Shown: in pieces, positions 27,127 through 35,697 of the stretch | How positions within the stretch are numbered: position 1 is the stretch's first letter | How the letters are laid out: each line of letters opens with the position of its first letter | Assembly: GCF_003316635.1 (NCBI RefSeq) | Contig: NZ_QNQP01000009.1 | Location: forward strand, 1-64,000 | DNA length: 64,000 nucleotides | Source of the DNA: Roseovarius dicentrarchi | Lineage (GTDB): Bacteria > Pseudomonadota > Alphaproteobacteria > Rhodobacterales > Rhodobacteraceae | Direction of reading: 5' to 3' | Notes under the pieces: model-generated | The model's database searches: none | What the model was told of the DNA's origin: nothing | What the model saw: only the letters and a program-made list of their open reading frames with translations | Position numbers and translations under genes: made by a program

Positions 27127-27528
27127 TCAGGCAAAGGCGCGCGCGACGGCCACACCGGCGGTGGCCGACACCCCCGTCAGCAGGCTGCCCCACGTGAAAT
27201 CAGTCGCAACCATGCGCCATGTCCAATCCTTGAGCGTTGCCAGATTGGTGAACTCATAGGTGCCGTAGGCCATCGCCCCGATCAGTACACCGGATCCGAA
27301 TACCCACATCAACGATTTGCCCCCCTCCAGCGCGGGCCAGCTGACGAACCACAGCAGAACGCCAACATAGAACGCATAGAAAATCACCGCCGGGCCAAGG
27401 CGGGGACTGTCGGCCATGATGTCGCCGATATGCTGCTCGAACGTGGGCTTGATGATGTAGCTCAGGCCCAGATAATCGATCCCAAGGAACACGGCGAAGG
27501 TGACGATATAAAGGATGACAAGGGTCAT
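27127..27528 (-). CDS. DUF2177 family membrane protein
   Basis: A 133-residue protein with four predicted membrane helices, beginning MTLVILYIVTFAVFLGIDYLGLSYI, with YELTNL-like segment YEFTNLATLKDWTWRM and a helical end. This is the pattern of DUF2177, a family of inner-membrane proteins of unknown role. AGGAG stands 7 bases before the ATG at 27528. It converges with the lipoprotein gene and lies 40 bases downstream of the mrp stop, where the two minus-strand genes could share a transcript. Confidence 0.8.
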   Translation of the reverse strand: MTLVILYIVTFAVFLGIDYLGLSYIIKPTFEQHIGDIMADSPRLGPAVIFYAFYVGVLLWFVSWPALEGGKSLMWVFGSGVLIGAMAYGTYEFTNLATLKDWTWRMVATDFTWGSLLTGVSATAGVAVARAFA

Positions 27529-27567
27529 GGGCGGCTCCTGCATGAGGTGTAATTCGTGAAACGGACC

Positions 27568-28659
27568 TTAGACAAGGCCGCCATCAATCAGGCGTTTGGC
27601 CATGGCGCCATAGGCGGCGGCGGCAGGCCCGTCGCCGGCGGCGATGGGCACGCCCGCATCCCCGGCCAGCCGCGTGTCCAGATCAATCGGCAACCCGCCA
27701 AGGAACGGCACGCCCAGCTTCTCCGCCTCGGCGGCAACACCGCCATGGCCGAAAATCTGCGCCTCGTGGCCACATTCGGGGCAGACATAGGTGGACATGT
27801 TTTCAATCATGCCAAGGATCGGTGTTTTCAGTGTGTTGAACATATCCATCGCCTTGCGCGCATCCAGCAGCGCCACGTCCTGCGGGGTCGAGACGATGAT
27901 CGCGCCCGACGGTTCGGCCTTTTGGCACAGCGTCAGCTGCACGTCACCGGTGCCGGGCGGCAAATCGACGATCAGCACGTCCAGCTCGCCCCATTTCACC
28001 TGAGAAATCATCTGTTGCAGCGCGCCCATCAGCATGGGACCGCGCCAGATCACGGCCTTGGCCGGGTCCAGCATCAGACCGATCGACATCACCGTGACGC
28101 CATGGGCGTGCAGTGGCTCGATCGTTTTGCCGTCGGGGCTGGCAGGGCGCTTGGACAGGCCCATCATGCGCGGCTGGGAGGGGCCGTAAATGTCAGCGTC
28201 CAGCAGGCCCACACGCTTGCCCGCCCGCGCCAGCGCAACGGCGAGGTTCGAGGACACCGTGGATTTCCCGACGCCGCCCTTGCCCGAGCCGACTGCAATG
28301 ATCGACTTGACGCTGGCCGGCTTCATCGACCCTTGCTGCGGCGTCGGATGACCGCCGATCTTGAGGCTGGGCGGCGCCGATTGCGGCGGCGGCGCGGGCG
28401 CCTTGGTCGACGGGCCATGGGCGGTCAGCGCCGCACTGACGCGGGCGACACCGGCCAGCGCCGAAACGGCCTGTTCGGCGGCGGCGCGCACGCCTTCGGA
28501 CTGGCGCGCGATTTCGGGGCTGGGCGCCTCGATCACAAAGCGAACCTCGCCGCCCTCGACGCTGAGCGCGCGCACCCAGTCGCGCGACATCAGATCGCCC
28601 CCACCGGGAAGTTGAATGCGGGCCAGCTCGGCCTCGATCTCAGCGCGCGTGACAGTCAT
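27568..28659 (-). CDS. mrp: Iron-sulfur cluster carrier ATPase Mrp/ApbC
   Basis: The 363-residue protein has an N-terminal MIP18/DUF59 domain (about 1-80), a Pro-rich linker, and a MinD-like P-loop ATPase with the deviant Walker [12 protein letters not shown], then [26 protein letters not shown] and the CPEC pair near residue 300, which holds a bridging 4Fe-4S cluster between subunits. It delivers Fe-S clusters to apo-enzymes in the cytoplasm. Length and domain order match bacterial Mrp. Confidence 0.94.
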   Translation of the reverse strand: MTVTRAEIEAELARIQLPGGGDLMSRDWVRALSVEGGEVRFVIEAPSPEIARQSEGVRAAAEQAVSALAGVARVSAALTAHGPSTKAPAPPPQSAPPSLKIGGHPTPQQGSMKPASVKSIIAVGSGKGGVGKSTVSSNLAVALARAGKRVGLLDADIYGPSQPRMMGLSKRPASPDGKTIEPLHAHGVTVMSIGLMLDPAKAVIWRGPMLMGALQQMISQVKWGELDVLIVDLPPGTGDVQLTLCQKAEPSGAIIVSTPQDVALLDARKAMDMFNTLKTPILGMIENMSTYVCPECGHEAQIFGHGGVAAEAEKLGVPFLGGLPIDLDTRLAGDAGVPIAAGDGPAAAAYGAMAKRLIDGGLV

Positions 28660-28806
28660 GTCGTCCCTTTCTCAGATGCCTTGGCCCATACGTGGCAGGT
28701 TTTGGTTGAAGGGCAAGTGTGATCCGGAAAAATCCAGTAAATCCGGGTGACTTTAGGTAAGTCTTACTTATGCATTTGCCGCATAGCAGCATTGCTCCGG
28801 TGTCCA

Positions 28807-28834
28807 TTGTGCAACCGCAGCAAAGGCGTATGTA
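28807..28834 (+). promoter_or_regulatory. Candidate promoter of the DUF1127 transcript
   Basis: TTGTGC (28807-28812) and TATGTA (28829-28834) are 16 bases apart, leaving a leader of about 80 bases. Further upstream TAAGTCTTACTTA (28756-28768) is a small palindrome that may be an operator. In Rhodobacter the related locus is under RpoH sigma factors; I see no clear RpoH -35 here. Confidence 0.35.
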
Positions 28835-28919
28835 GACGGCAACAACATGAATGGGCCAGCCACCCGGCGCTTAGACGCGCAAGAGGCGCTGGACCCGCGC
28901 AAAATAGAGGAAGTCGATC

Positions 28920-29147
28920 ATGAGCTATGCATCACACGCACAAACGTCACGCCCTACTGCGTTTCAGTCCGTTCTGTCGGTTCTTGGCGACGTCAAATCC
29001 CGTCTTGCCCAGCGCCGGTCGTACCGCCAGACCGTGAATGCGCTGTCGCAACTGTCCGAGCATGAGCTGGCCGACCTGGGCCTGAGCCGCTACTCGATCC
29101 ACAGCGACGCGTGGCAGGCGGTCTACGGCACGCGCCAGAACGGTTAA
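28920..29147 (+). CDS. DUF1127 protein (CcaF1-like small regulator)
   Basis: The 75-residue protein ends in the DUF1127 domain, YRQTVNALSQLSEHELADLGLSRYSI (about 39-64), with the Arg/His-rich helix known to bind RNA in some members. GAGGAAG ends 6 bases before the ATG. In Rhodobacter sphaeroides a DUF1127 gene is cotranscribed with the CcsR stress RNAs and its product affects their maturation; the same order is seen here, with two such hairpins directly after the stop. It is likely a stress-induced RNA-binding protein. Confidence 0.85.
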   Translation: MSYASHAQTSRPTAFQSVLSVLGDVKSRLAQRRSYRQTVNALSQLSEHELADLGLSRYSIHSDAWQAVYGTRQNG

Positions 29148-29155
29148 CAGAATTC

Positions 29156-29175
29156 GCCCGCCGCATCTGGCGGGC
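29156..29175 (+). other. Hairpin between DUF1127 and the small RNAs
   Basis: GCCCGCC (29156-29162), GCATCT, GGCGGGC (29169-29175) makes a perfect 7-bp stem 8 bases after the DUF1127 stop. No T run follows, so it is more likely a processing or stability element separating the mRNA from the RNAs than a terminator. Confidence 0.55.
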
Positions 29176-29184
29176 ACACAAGTT

Positions 29185-29218
29185 CCGGATATCTTTTCTC
29201 CTCCCTGTAGGTATCCGG
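29185..29218 (+). ncRNA. CcsR/cuckoo-type small RNA hairpin 1
   Basis: CCGGATA (29185-29191) pairs with TATCCGG (29212-29218), presenting a 20-base loop that contains CTCCTCCC (29198-29205). An unpaired anti-Shine-Dalgarno motif in a hairpin loop, directly downstream of DUF1127, is the defining feature of this Rhodobacteraceae RNA family. The RNA ends cannot be fixed from sequence. Confidence 0.78.
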
Positions 29219-29223
29219 CGATT

Positions 29224-29259
29224 GCGGCGACCCCTCTCCTCCTCCCTGGGGGTCGCCGC
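29224..29259 (+). ncRNA. CcsR/cuckoo-type small RNA hairpin 2
   Basis: GCGGCGACCCC (29224-29234) pairs perfectly with GGGGTCGCCGC (29249-29259) and the 14-base loop carries the exact family motif CCTCCTCCC (29238-29246). It is the tighter of the two copies. Six bases separate it from hairpin 1, so both are probably cut from one transcript with the DUF1127 mRNA. Confidence 0.82.
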
Positions 29260-29331
29260 TAACAGTCCCCGGTCGCCAAGACCGTCTGGGAGCATCCTTG
29301 GACATCGGTAATCGGACGTACAAAATCTGTG

Positions 29332-29363
29332 CGCAGCGCTTGTGGGCCTGCGGCGGATTTTTT
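29332..29363 (+). terminator. Possible terminator of the DUF1127-RNA transcript
   Basis: CGCAG (29332-29336) and CTGCG (29348-29352) can pair and six T follow at 29358-29363 after a 5-base gap. The stem is short and the gap to the T run is wide, so this is only a candidate. Confidence 0.35.
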
Positions 29364-29400
29364 AGCATTTTCAAGAAGATGAATGTGCCAGGCGGGACGC

Positions 29401-30315
29401 TTAATTGCCCGGAATATTCTGCATGTGACGTTCGCCGCGCGCCTCTGACAGGGCCATCTGTTTCTGGCGCTCGCGAAAGCGGGCCTTGTCAGCCTCGGTT
29501 GTTTCAGCTGTGCATTGATGGCAGGCAACGCCTTGCTCGTATTCGGCGCGCTGCATGTCGGCGGGCAGGATCGGGCGGCGGCAGGCATGGCACAGATGAT
29601 GCGGCCCCTCCACCAGGCCATGGCCGACGGACACGCGACCATCAAAGACAAAGCAATCGCCCTGCCATGTGCTGGCCTCTTGCGGGATCTCTTCGAGGTA
29701 TTTCAGGATCCCACCCTTGAGGTGATAGACATCCTCGACCCCCTGCCCCAGCAGATAGTTCGTCGATTTTTCGCAGCGGATGCCGCCGGTGCAGAACATC
29801 GCAATCCGTTTGTTATGGAAGCGATGCTTGTTCGCCTCCCACCAAGCGGGAAATTCACGAAAGCTGGCGGTTTCGGGATCGACGGCGCCCTGAAACGTGC
29901 CGATGGCGACCTCGTAATCGTTGCGCGTGTCGATCACGACAACGTCCGGCCGGGTGATCAGATCATTCCAATCAGCGGGCGCGACATAATGCCCCGCGCG
30001 GGCGCGCGGGTCGACATCGGGCTGGCCCATTGTGACAATCTCGCGCTTGAGCCGCACCTTGAGCCTGCCAAATGGCTGAATGCTGCTGGTGCTTTCCTTA
30101 TGCTCCAGATCGGCGCAACCGGGCCACGCGCGCAGATGGGCCAGCACCGCGTCGATGCCCTTGCGGCTGCCGGCGATCGTGCCGTTGACCCCCTCATGCG
30201 CCAGAATAAGCGATCCGGTGATCCCCTCGGCGCGGCACAGGGCCAGCAGCGGGGGTTGCAACGCGGCAGGATCGCTGAGCGCGGTAAAGTGGTAAAGGGC
30301 GGCGATTGTATACAT
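29401..30315 (-). CDS. trhO: Rhodanese-domain tRNA uridine hydroxylase TrhO
   Basis: The 304-residue protein (formerly UPF0176/YceA) has an N-terminal acylphosphatase-like domain, AEGITGSLILAHEGVNGTIAG, a rhodanese domain with VVIDTRNDYEV and the active-site loop CTGGIRCEKST, and a C-terminal part with two Cys-x-x-Cys pairs (CHAC and CHQC) that probably bind zinc. TrhO hydroxylates uridine 34 of certain tRNAs with O2. I start at the ATG at 30315 (MYTIAALYHF), the usual N-terminus. Confidence 0.92.
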   Translation of the reverse strand: MYTIAALYHFTALSDPAALQPPLLALCRAEGITGSLILAHEGVNGTIAGSRKGIDAVLAHLRAWPGCADLEHKESTSSIQPFGRLKVRLKREIVTMGQPDVDPRARAGHYVAPADWNDLITRPDVVVIDTRNDYEVAIGTFQGAVDPETASFREFPAWWEANKHRFHNKRIAMFCTGGIRCEKSTNYLLGQGVEDVYHLKGGILKYLEEIPQEASTWQGDCFVFDGRVSVGHGLVEGPHHLCHACRRPILPADMQRAEYEQGVACHQCTAETTEADKARFRERQKQMALSEARGERHMQNIPGN

Positions 30316-30417
30316 GCGGCGGCTTTTAATCCCAACGGGCGCGCCCGGCAAGAGGCCCATTGTTGACGCGCCGCGCGCGCGCCCCTACCCATTGGCAAGG
30401 CTTGGATGGAGGTAGAC

Positions 30418-31014
30418 ATGACCGAAGCGCTGATCGTGATCGACATGCAGAACGATTTTTGCCCCGGCGGCGCGCTGGGGGTGCCAGAGGGCGATTCGCT
30501 GGTCGCGGCAATCAACGCGCGCATGGCTGATTTCGGTGCCGTCGTGGTCACGCAGGATTGGCACCCTGCCGGGCACGCCTCCTTTGCGTCCAGCCATCCG
30601 GGGGCCAAGCCGATGGATGTCATGGAAATGCCCTATGGGCCGCAGATCCTGTGGCCTGACCATTGCGTTCAGGGCAGCGCGGGCGCGCGGCTTCATGCGG
30701 ATCTGAACGCGGACCGGGCCGATATGATTCTGCGCAAGGGATACAACCCTGCGCTCGACAGTTACTCGGCGTTTTTTGAGAATGACCACCGGACGCCCAC
30801 CGGACTGCACGGATATTTGCAGACACGCGGCATTACCGAAATAACGCTGGTCGGGCTGGCGCTGGATTTTTGCGTCAACTTTTCGGCGGTCGATGCGGCG
30901 CAGCTGGGCTATGATGTGCGGGTTGAGGCGGCACTGTGCCGCGGGATTGACGCGCACGGGTCGATGGATGCCGCGCTGGCCGGGATGCGCGCGGCGGGCG
31001 TCACGCTGGTTTAG
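30418..31014 (+). CDS. pncA: Nicotinamidase
   Basis: The 198-residue isochorismatase-fold enzyme hydrolyses nicotinamide to nicotinate for NAD salvage. The catalytic triad is visible as Asp9 (VIDMQNDF), Lys107 (LRKGYN) and Cys152 (DFCVNF); metal ligands Asp47, His49 and His53 are in DWHPAGH. The length is normal. GGAGG stands 6 bases before the ATG at 30418; four upstream codons are in frame but have no site. Its last 14 bases overlap the end of the convergent VanZ-like gene. Confidence 0.95.
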   Translation: MTEALIVIDMQNDFCPGGALGVPEGDSLVAAINARMADFGAVVVTQDWHPAGHASFASSHPGAKPMDVMEMPYGPQILWPDHCVQGSAGARLHADLNADRADMILRKGYNPALDSYSAFFENDHRTPTGLHGYLQTRGITEITLVGLALDFCVNFSAVDAAQLGYDVRVEAALCRGIDAHGSMDAALAGMRAAGVTLV

Positions 31015-31366
31015 GCCAGACCCGGCGCAGCCAAATGGCCAGAATGGCCGCAGCGACGGCGCCCAGCGCATCGGCCAGCAGATCGGCCCATTCCGCGCCC
31101 CGCCCGACGAAGGGCTGGATGACCTCAACCGCGCCCCCGAAGGCCGTCACCCCAAGGATAACAGCCCAGGCGCGGCGGGGGTAAACCCAGCATAGCGGCA
31201 GCGCCAGCGCGCCGAAGCCGATGAAATGATACAGTTTGTCTGGGCTGGGCCGGGGCGGCATCGGCGCTTGGGGCGTCAGCGTCAGGATGCACAGAACCGC
31301 CGCCAGCAGGGCGGTCGCCGCCCACGCCCAGGGCACGGCGCGGTGAAGTGTCGGCGGAAGGTGCAT
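31001..31366 (-). CDS. VanZ-like membrane protein
   Basis: A 121-residue protein with four hydrophobic segments. It carries the family marks [29 protein letters not shown], that is an Asp-Lys-x-x-His-x-x-x-[FY] motif, and a second short motif [22 protein letters not shown], where Glu/Gln, Gly-Arg and Asp-x-x-x-[DN] recur in VanZ domains. The role is unknown. CGGAG stands 5 bases before the ATG at 31366; a longer in-frame extension upstream is Arg/Cys-rich and looks non-coding. Confidence 0.8.
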   Translation of the reverse strand: MHLPPTLHRAVPWAWAATALLAAVLCILTLTPQAPMPPRPSPDKLYHFIGFGALALPLCWVYPRRAWAVILGVTAFGGAVEVIQPFVGRGAEWADLLADALGAVAAAILAIWLRRVWPKPA

Positions 31367-31523
31367 CAAACAAAGCTCCGAAGTGCATGGCGGCCAGGTG
31401 CCCTCTTCTGCCCGCCGCGCGCCGCTATTGCAACACAGCCGCCGCGGCCCTCGCCAAATCGGCAGCGGGACGGTATATGAAGGCGCAAATCGCCACCCCG
31501 AGCAGCCGCGAAAGGCACCCTTT

Positions 31524-32867
31524 ATGACGCGCAAAATCTTTGGCACCGACGGCATTCGCGGAACGGCCAACACATACCCCATGACCGCCGATATGGCGCT
31601 GCGGGTCGGGGCGGCGGCGGGGCGGCATTTTCGGCAGGACGGGCTGAACGGCCACCGGGTCGTCATCGGCAAGGATACGCGCCGTTCTGGCTATATGCTG
31701 GAAAATGCACTGACTGCCGGGCTGGCCTCGACCGGGATGAACGTGCTGCTGCTGGGGCCGGTGCCGACGCCTGCCGTGGCGTTTCTGACGCGGTCGATGC
31801 GGGCCGATCTGGGCATCATGATTTCGGCCAGCCACAATCCGCATCACGACAACGGGATCAAGTTCTTCGGCCCGGACGGGTTCAAGCTGGATGATGCGTC
31901 CGAGGCCGAGATCGAGCGTATCGTGTCCGGCGATATTCCGCCGGCCAAGCCCATCAACATTGGCCGCGCCAAGCGGATTGAACACGGTCAGGGCCGGTAT
32001 GTGGAATATGCCAAAACGACCATTCCGCGCGCGACCCGCCTGACCGGCCTCAAGATCGTGGTCGATTGCGCCAATGGCGCCGCCTACAAGGCCGCGCCCG
32101 AAGTTCTGTGGGAACTGGGCGCAGACGTCATCCCCCTGGGCGTGTCGCCCGACGGCTACAATATCAACCTTGGATGCGGCTCGACCTCGCCGCAGGCGGC
32201 GGCGGACGCGGTGCGCAGCCACGGCGCCGATCTGGGAATCTGCCTGGATGGCGATGCCGACCGGATCGTGCTGATTGACGAGATGGGCCGTATTGTGGAC
32301 GGCGACCAGATCATGGCGCTGTTTGCGCGGCTGTGGTCCGAGGCGGGCACGCTGACCGGCGGCGCATTGGTCGCGACCGTGATGTCCAATCTGGGGCTGG
32401 AGCGGTATATTGAGGGGCTGGGCCTGACGCTGGAACGCACCAAGGTGGGCGACCGGCATGTGGTGGCACGGATGCGCGAGGGCGGCTTCAACCTGGGCGG
32501 CGAACAGTCCGGCCATATCGTGATGAGCGATTATGCCACTACCGGCGACGGGCTGATTGCGGGGCTGCAATTTCTCGCTGCCATGGTGCATAGCGGTCAG
32601 CCAGCCAGCACGCTGCTGCACAGTTTTGACGCGGTCCCGCAGCTTTTGGTGAACGTCGCGCTGCGCGCTGGCACCGCGCCGCTGCAAGACAGCGCCGTGC
32701 AGGATATCATCACCGCGCAGGAAAAGCGTTTGGCCGACAAAGGCCGCCTTCTGATCCGCCCCTCGGGGACCGAACCCTTGATCCGCGTCATGGCCGAATG
32801 CGAGGATGAGGCGCTGCTGCATGATGTCGTCGATACAATCGCAGATGCCGTGCGCAGCACCGGCTAA
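31524..32867 (+). CDS. glmM: Phosphoglucosamine mutase
   Basis: The 447-residue enzyme interconverts glucosamine-6-phosphate and glucosamine-1-phosphate on the way to UDP-GlcNAc. It shows [13 protein letters not shown] at the start, the phosphoserine loop [20 protein letters not shown], the metal-binding DGDADR and the C-terminal phosphate clamp [14 protein letters not shown]. The ATG at 31524 is preceded by AAAGG at 10 bases; the in-frame region before it is not protein-like. UDP-GlcNAc serves peptidoglycan, LPS and probably the glycan enzymes encoded further right. Confidence 0.97.
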   Translation: MTRKIFGTDGIRGTANTYPMTADMALRVGAAAGRHFRQDGLNGHRVVIGKDTRRSGYMLENALTAGLASTGMNVLLLGPVPTPAVAFLTRSMRADLGIMISASHNPHHDNGIKFFGPDGFKLDDASEAEIERIVSGDIPPAKPINIGRAKRIEHGQGRYVEYAKTTIPRATRLTGLKIVVDCANGAAYKAAPEVLWELGADVIPLGVSPDGYNINLGCGSTSPQAAADAVRSHGADLGICLDGDADRIVLIDEMGRIVDGDQIMALFARLWSEAGTLTGGALVATVMSNLGLERYIEGLGLTLERTKVGDRHVVARMREGGFNLGGEQSGHIVMSDYATTGDGLIAGLQFLAAMVHSGQPASTLLHSFDAVPQLLVNVALRAGTAPLQDSAVQDIITAQEKRLADKGRLLIRPSGTEPLIRVMAECEDEALLHDVVDTIADAVRSTG

Positions 32868-32879
32868 GGCAGCGCTGTA

Positions 32880-33701
32880 TCAGCGCCGCGCATCCCAACT
32901 GGTCGAGGCATGGCGGCGCGTGTAAAACTCCCCCATCAGCCCGATCATCGTCAGAACGATGGCCACGACAACAGGGTATGTCACATTGGAATTATACGGC
33001 GAATAGTTCACAAAGACAAAGCCGCGCGCCTGATCAATGGTGTGAAACAGCGGATTCCAGTCAAACATTTTCAGCATGTAGGACGGCAGCATGTTGGCCA
33101 CGAACATCTTGCCCGAGGCGATCATGTTGGCCCTTTGGTAAACGGTGGCGAATGTGGCGACGAATGTCGGAAACCACGGCTTGACCGCCAGCAGAACCAG
33201 CCCGATGGCGGCCCCCGTGAACCACGCCAGCAGCAGCATCCCCATGGCGGCAAAGGGGTATTCCACCTCGAACGGTGTCACCGCCACATGGTAGGCGAAC
33301 AGGATCAGCGCCATGGTCAGAACCTGCACATATAGCGCGCCCAGCGCCGCCGAACTGATCGAAATGGCCGTTGTCATCGGCGCGTGTTTCATCATCGGCG
33401 ATGACGGCCCTTCGGCCCCGACGACAGCGCCCAGCGTTTTGACATGCGTCAGGAACAGAAAAATTCCTGACATGATGTACAGCAGGAAATCCCCGCGCAG
33501 GGCCGCCCCGCGCAACCCCAGAACCGAGAACATGACGTAAAACGCCGCCAGAAAGACCAGCGCCTGAAGGATGTTCAACCCGATCGCAACCAGGGCATTA
33601 CCATGCGCTTTGCGCACATCGCGCACTGTGGCGTGGTAAATCAGCTCCAGGATGGAAACCGCTGTATGCAGCTTCGACCGCTGCTTGACCTGCTGAAACA
33701 T
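32880..33701 (-). CDS. ABC-2 type polysaccharide export permease (KpsM/Wzm-like)
   Basis: The 273-residue protein has six predicted membrane helices and the ABC-2 layout of capsule and O-antigen exporters: a cytoplasmic N-terminal amphipathic part, paired helices around GDFLLYIMSGIFLFLTHVKTLGAV, and the C-terminal segment FDWNPLFHTIDQARGFVFVNYSP, where NPLxHxIE/DxxR is a typical motif of KpsM-type permeases. Its partner ATPase (KpsT) is not in the window. It is divergent from cysQ, with an inverted repeat ACGGAA-N9-TTCCGT (33739-33759) between. It probably exports the polysaccharide assembled by the genes to its right. Confidence 0.85.
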   Translation of the reverse strand: MFQQVKQRSKLHTAVSILELIYHATVRDVRKAHGNALVAIGLNILQALVFLAAFYVMFSVLGLRGAALRGDFLLYIMSGIFLFLTHVKTLGAVVGAEGPSSPMMKHAPMTTAISISSAALGALYVQVLTMALILFAYHVAVTPFEVEYPFAAMGMLLLAWFTGAAIGLVLLAVKPWFPTFVATFATVYQRANMIASGKMFVANMLPSYMLKMFDWNPLFHTIDQARGFVFVNYSPYNSNVTYPVVVAIVLTMIGLMGEFYTRRHASTSWDARR

Positions 33702-33834
33702 CTACTCGCTTTCGCGCCATTACCGCCGTCAGTCTGACACGGAATTCTTGCTGTTCCGTTACCAAGTCAGCATAAGGGGCCCGACCCTTTCCCGCAACAC
33801 CGCGTTGCGCCCCTTGCCGACCGGAGTTTTTGAC

Positions 33835-34632
33835 ATGGATTATTCACAGCTGACCACTGTAATGCGGCGCCTGGCGCTGGAGGCCGGGGACGCCATCATG
33901 CAGATCTATGGCCAGGATGATTTCGACGTCAAATCCAAATCCGACGACAGCCCCGTGACCGCCGCCGATGAGGCCGCCGACGCGCTTATTTCCGCGGGGC
34001 TTCGGGCCGCGTTTCCCGATGTTCTGCTTGTCACCGAGGAACAGGCCGCCTCGCACGGAAAAAACGCCGATACCTTCCTGATCGTCGATCCGCTGGACGG
34101 CACCAAGGAATTCATCAACCGGCGCGGCGATTTTACGGTAAACATTGCCCTCGTCGAAAACGGCACGCCAACGCGCGGCGTGGTTTATGCCCCGGCCAAG
34201 GGGCGCATGTTCTACACGCAGCCAGACGGCAGCGCCGTCGAGGAGACCGGCCCGCTGGACAAAACGGCGGTTGGCACCCTGACGCCGATCAACGTATCGA
34301 CGCCCGATAATGACGCGCTGATGGTCGTCGCATCAAAGTCGCACCGCGATCAGGCAACCGAAGATTACATCGCCAAATACGCCGTCAAGGACAGCCGCAG
34401 CGCGGGCTCATCGCTCAAGCTTTGCCTTGTCGCCACAGGCGAGGCTGACATTTATCCGCGCGTTGGCCGGACGATGGAGTGGGACACCGCCGCCGGGCAT
34501 GCCGTGCTGGCCGGGGCTGGCGGGCGCGTCGTGCGACTGGACGATCACAGCCCGCTGACCTATGGCAAGGACGGTTATGAAAACCCGTTTTTCATAGCGC
34601 ACGCACCGGGCGTGATCGTGAAGGACGCTTGA
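33835..34632 (+). CDS. cysQ: 3'(2'),5'-bisphosphate nucleotidase CysQ
   Basis: The 265-residue member of the inositol monophosphatase family hydrolyses PAP (the by-product of PAPS-using sulfotransferases) to AMP. The metal-binding motifs are complete: VTEEQ, DPLDGTKEFINRRGDF and WDTAAGHAVL. GGAG precedes the ATG at 33835 by 9 bases. Because sulfotransferases are product-inhibited by PAP and two sulfotransferase-like genes are in this window, its place beside the glycan genes is meaningful. Confidence 0.93.
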   Translation: MDYSQLTTVMRRLALEAGDAIMQIYGQDDFDVKSKSDDSPVTAADEAADALISAGLRAAFPDVLLVTEEQAASHGKNADTFLIVDPLDGTKEFINRRGDFTVNIALVENGTPTRGVVYAPAKGRMFYTQPDGSAVEETGPLDKTAVGTLTPINVSTPDNDALMVVASKSHRDQATEDYIAKYAVKDSRSAGSSLKLCLVATGEADIYPRVGRTMEWDTAAGHAVLAGAGGRVVRLDDHSPLTYGKDGYENPFFIAHAPGVIVKDA

Positions 34633-34767
34633 GGGCGCTTAACACATCCATTGATCACGCCAGTCAAACGCCATCCGACAAGACACAAAGCCATAAATCC
34701 GCCAAGTTCGCAGGCTAAGGTTTGTTATAGTGGATTCGAATTAAATTAGGTTTCAGGGATTAAGGCG

Positions 34768-35661
34768 ATGCGCACCAAAGTCACAAAGGCAATCTTTCCA
34801 GTCGCAGGTCTGGGGACCCGGTTCTTGCCGGCGACAAAATCAGTACCAAAGGAAATCATGACACTGGTCGACCGTCCTTTGGTCCAGTACGCCATCGACG
34901 AGGCGCGCGCGGCGGGCATCAAGGAGTTTATCTTTGTCACATCCCGCGGCAAGGGTGCGCTGGAGGATTACTTTGACAACGCGCCCCAGCTGGAGCAGGC
35001 CTTGCGAAAAACAGGCAAGACCGATCTGCTTGAGATTTTGAAATCCACCAACATGGATTCTGGCGAAGTCGCCTATATGCGCCAGCACAAACCGCTGGGG
35101 TTGGGCCATGCGGTCTGGTGCGCCCGCCGTCTGGTCGGGAATGAGCCGTTTGCAGTTATCCTGCCGGACGATGTGATCGCCGGCAGCAAACCCTGTCTTC
35201 AGCAGATGGTCGAGGCATTTGAAGAAACGCAGGCCAATATCGTCGCGGCCATGGAAGTGCCGGACGACAAGGCATCGTCCTACGGCATTCTCGACATTCA
35301 GGAGGACCGGGGCGATCTGGTGCTGACCAAGGGCATGGTGGAAAAACCCGCGCCCGGCACACAGCCATCAAATCTGGCTGTGATCGGGCGGTATATCCTG
35401 ACACCGACGGTGCTGCAAAAGCTGAACAAGAAGCAGGTTGGCGCCGGCGGTGAAATTCAGCTGACCGATGCGATCGACGACGCCCGCGCCGATGGCGAAG
35501 AGGTGTACGGCTACCGCTTCAAGGGCCATCGCTATGATTGCGGCACGAAGGCCGGTTTCTTGCGGGCGACTGTTGCCTTTGCGCTGGCGCGGGAGGATCT
35601 GCGCGACGATCTGCGCGCCTTCCTGCACGAGGTCACAGCAGCCGACAAGGCCGCAGAATAA
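34768..35661 (+). CDS. galU: UTP-glucose-1-phosphate uridylyltransferase
   Basis: The 297-residue nucleotidyltransferase makes UDP-glucose. It starts MRTKVTKAIFPVAGLGTRF, then LPATKSVPKEI (the nucleotide-binding signature), and shows ILPDDV (metal Asp) and the GalU-type ending GYRFKGHRYDCGTKAGFLRA. It is followed 36 bases later by galE, with which it must be cotranscribed. AGGGA precedes the ATG. The pair turns glucose-1-phosphate into UDP-Glc and UDP-Gal for surface glycans. Confidence 0.96.
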   Translation: MRTKVTKAIFPVAGLGTRFLPATKSVPKEIMTLVDRPLVQYAIDEARAAGIKEFIFVTSRGKGALEDYFDNAPQLEQALRKTGKTDLLEILKSTNMDSGEVAYMRQHKPLGLGHAVWCARRLVGNEPFAVILPDDVIAGSKPCLQQMVEAFEETQANIVAAMEVPDDKASSYGILDIQEDRGDLVLTKGMVEKPAPGTQPSNLAVIGRYILTPTVLQKLNKKQVGAGGEIQLTDAIDDARADGEEVYGYRFKGHRYDCGTKAGFLRATVAFALAREDLRDDLRAFLHEVTAADKAAE

Positions 35662-35697
35662 CCCGCCCCGTGCGGCCAGCCCAAGGACGAATGAAGC

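Noticed and set aside
29185-29259. The two hairpins read as ordinary terminators of the DUF1127 gene
   Set aside because: Neither is followed by a T run, and both show the CTCCTCCC loop motif of the cuckoo RNAs, which a terminator would not need.
33739-33759. Inverted repeat ACGGAA/TTCCGT considered as a terminator
   Set aside because: It lies between divergent starts, has a 9-base loop and no T run, so an operator is more plausible.
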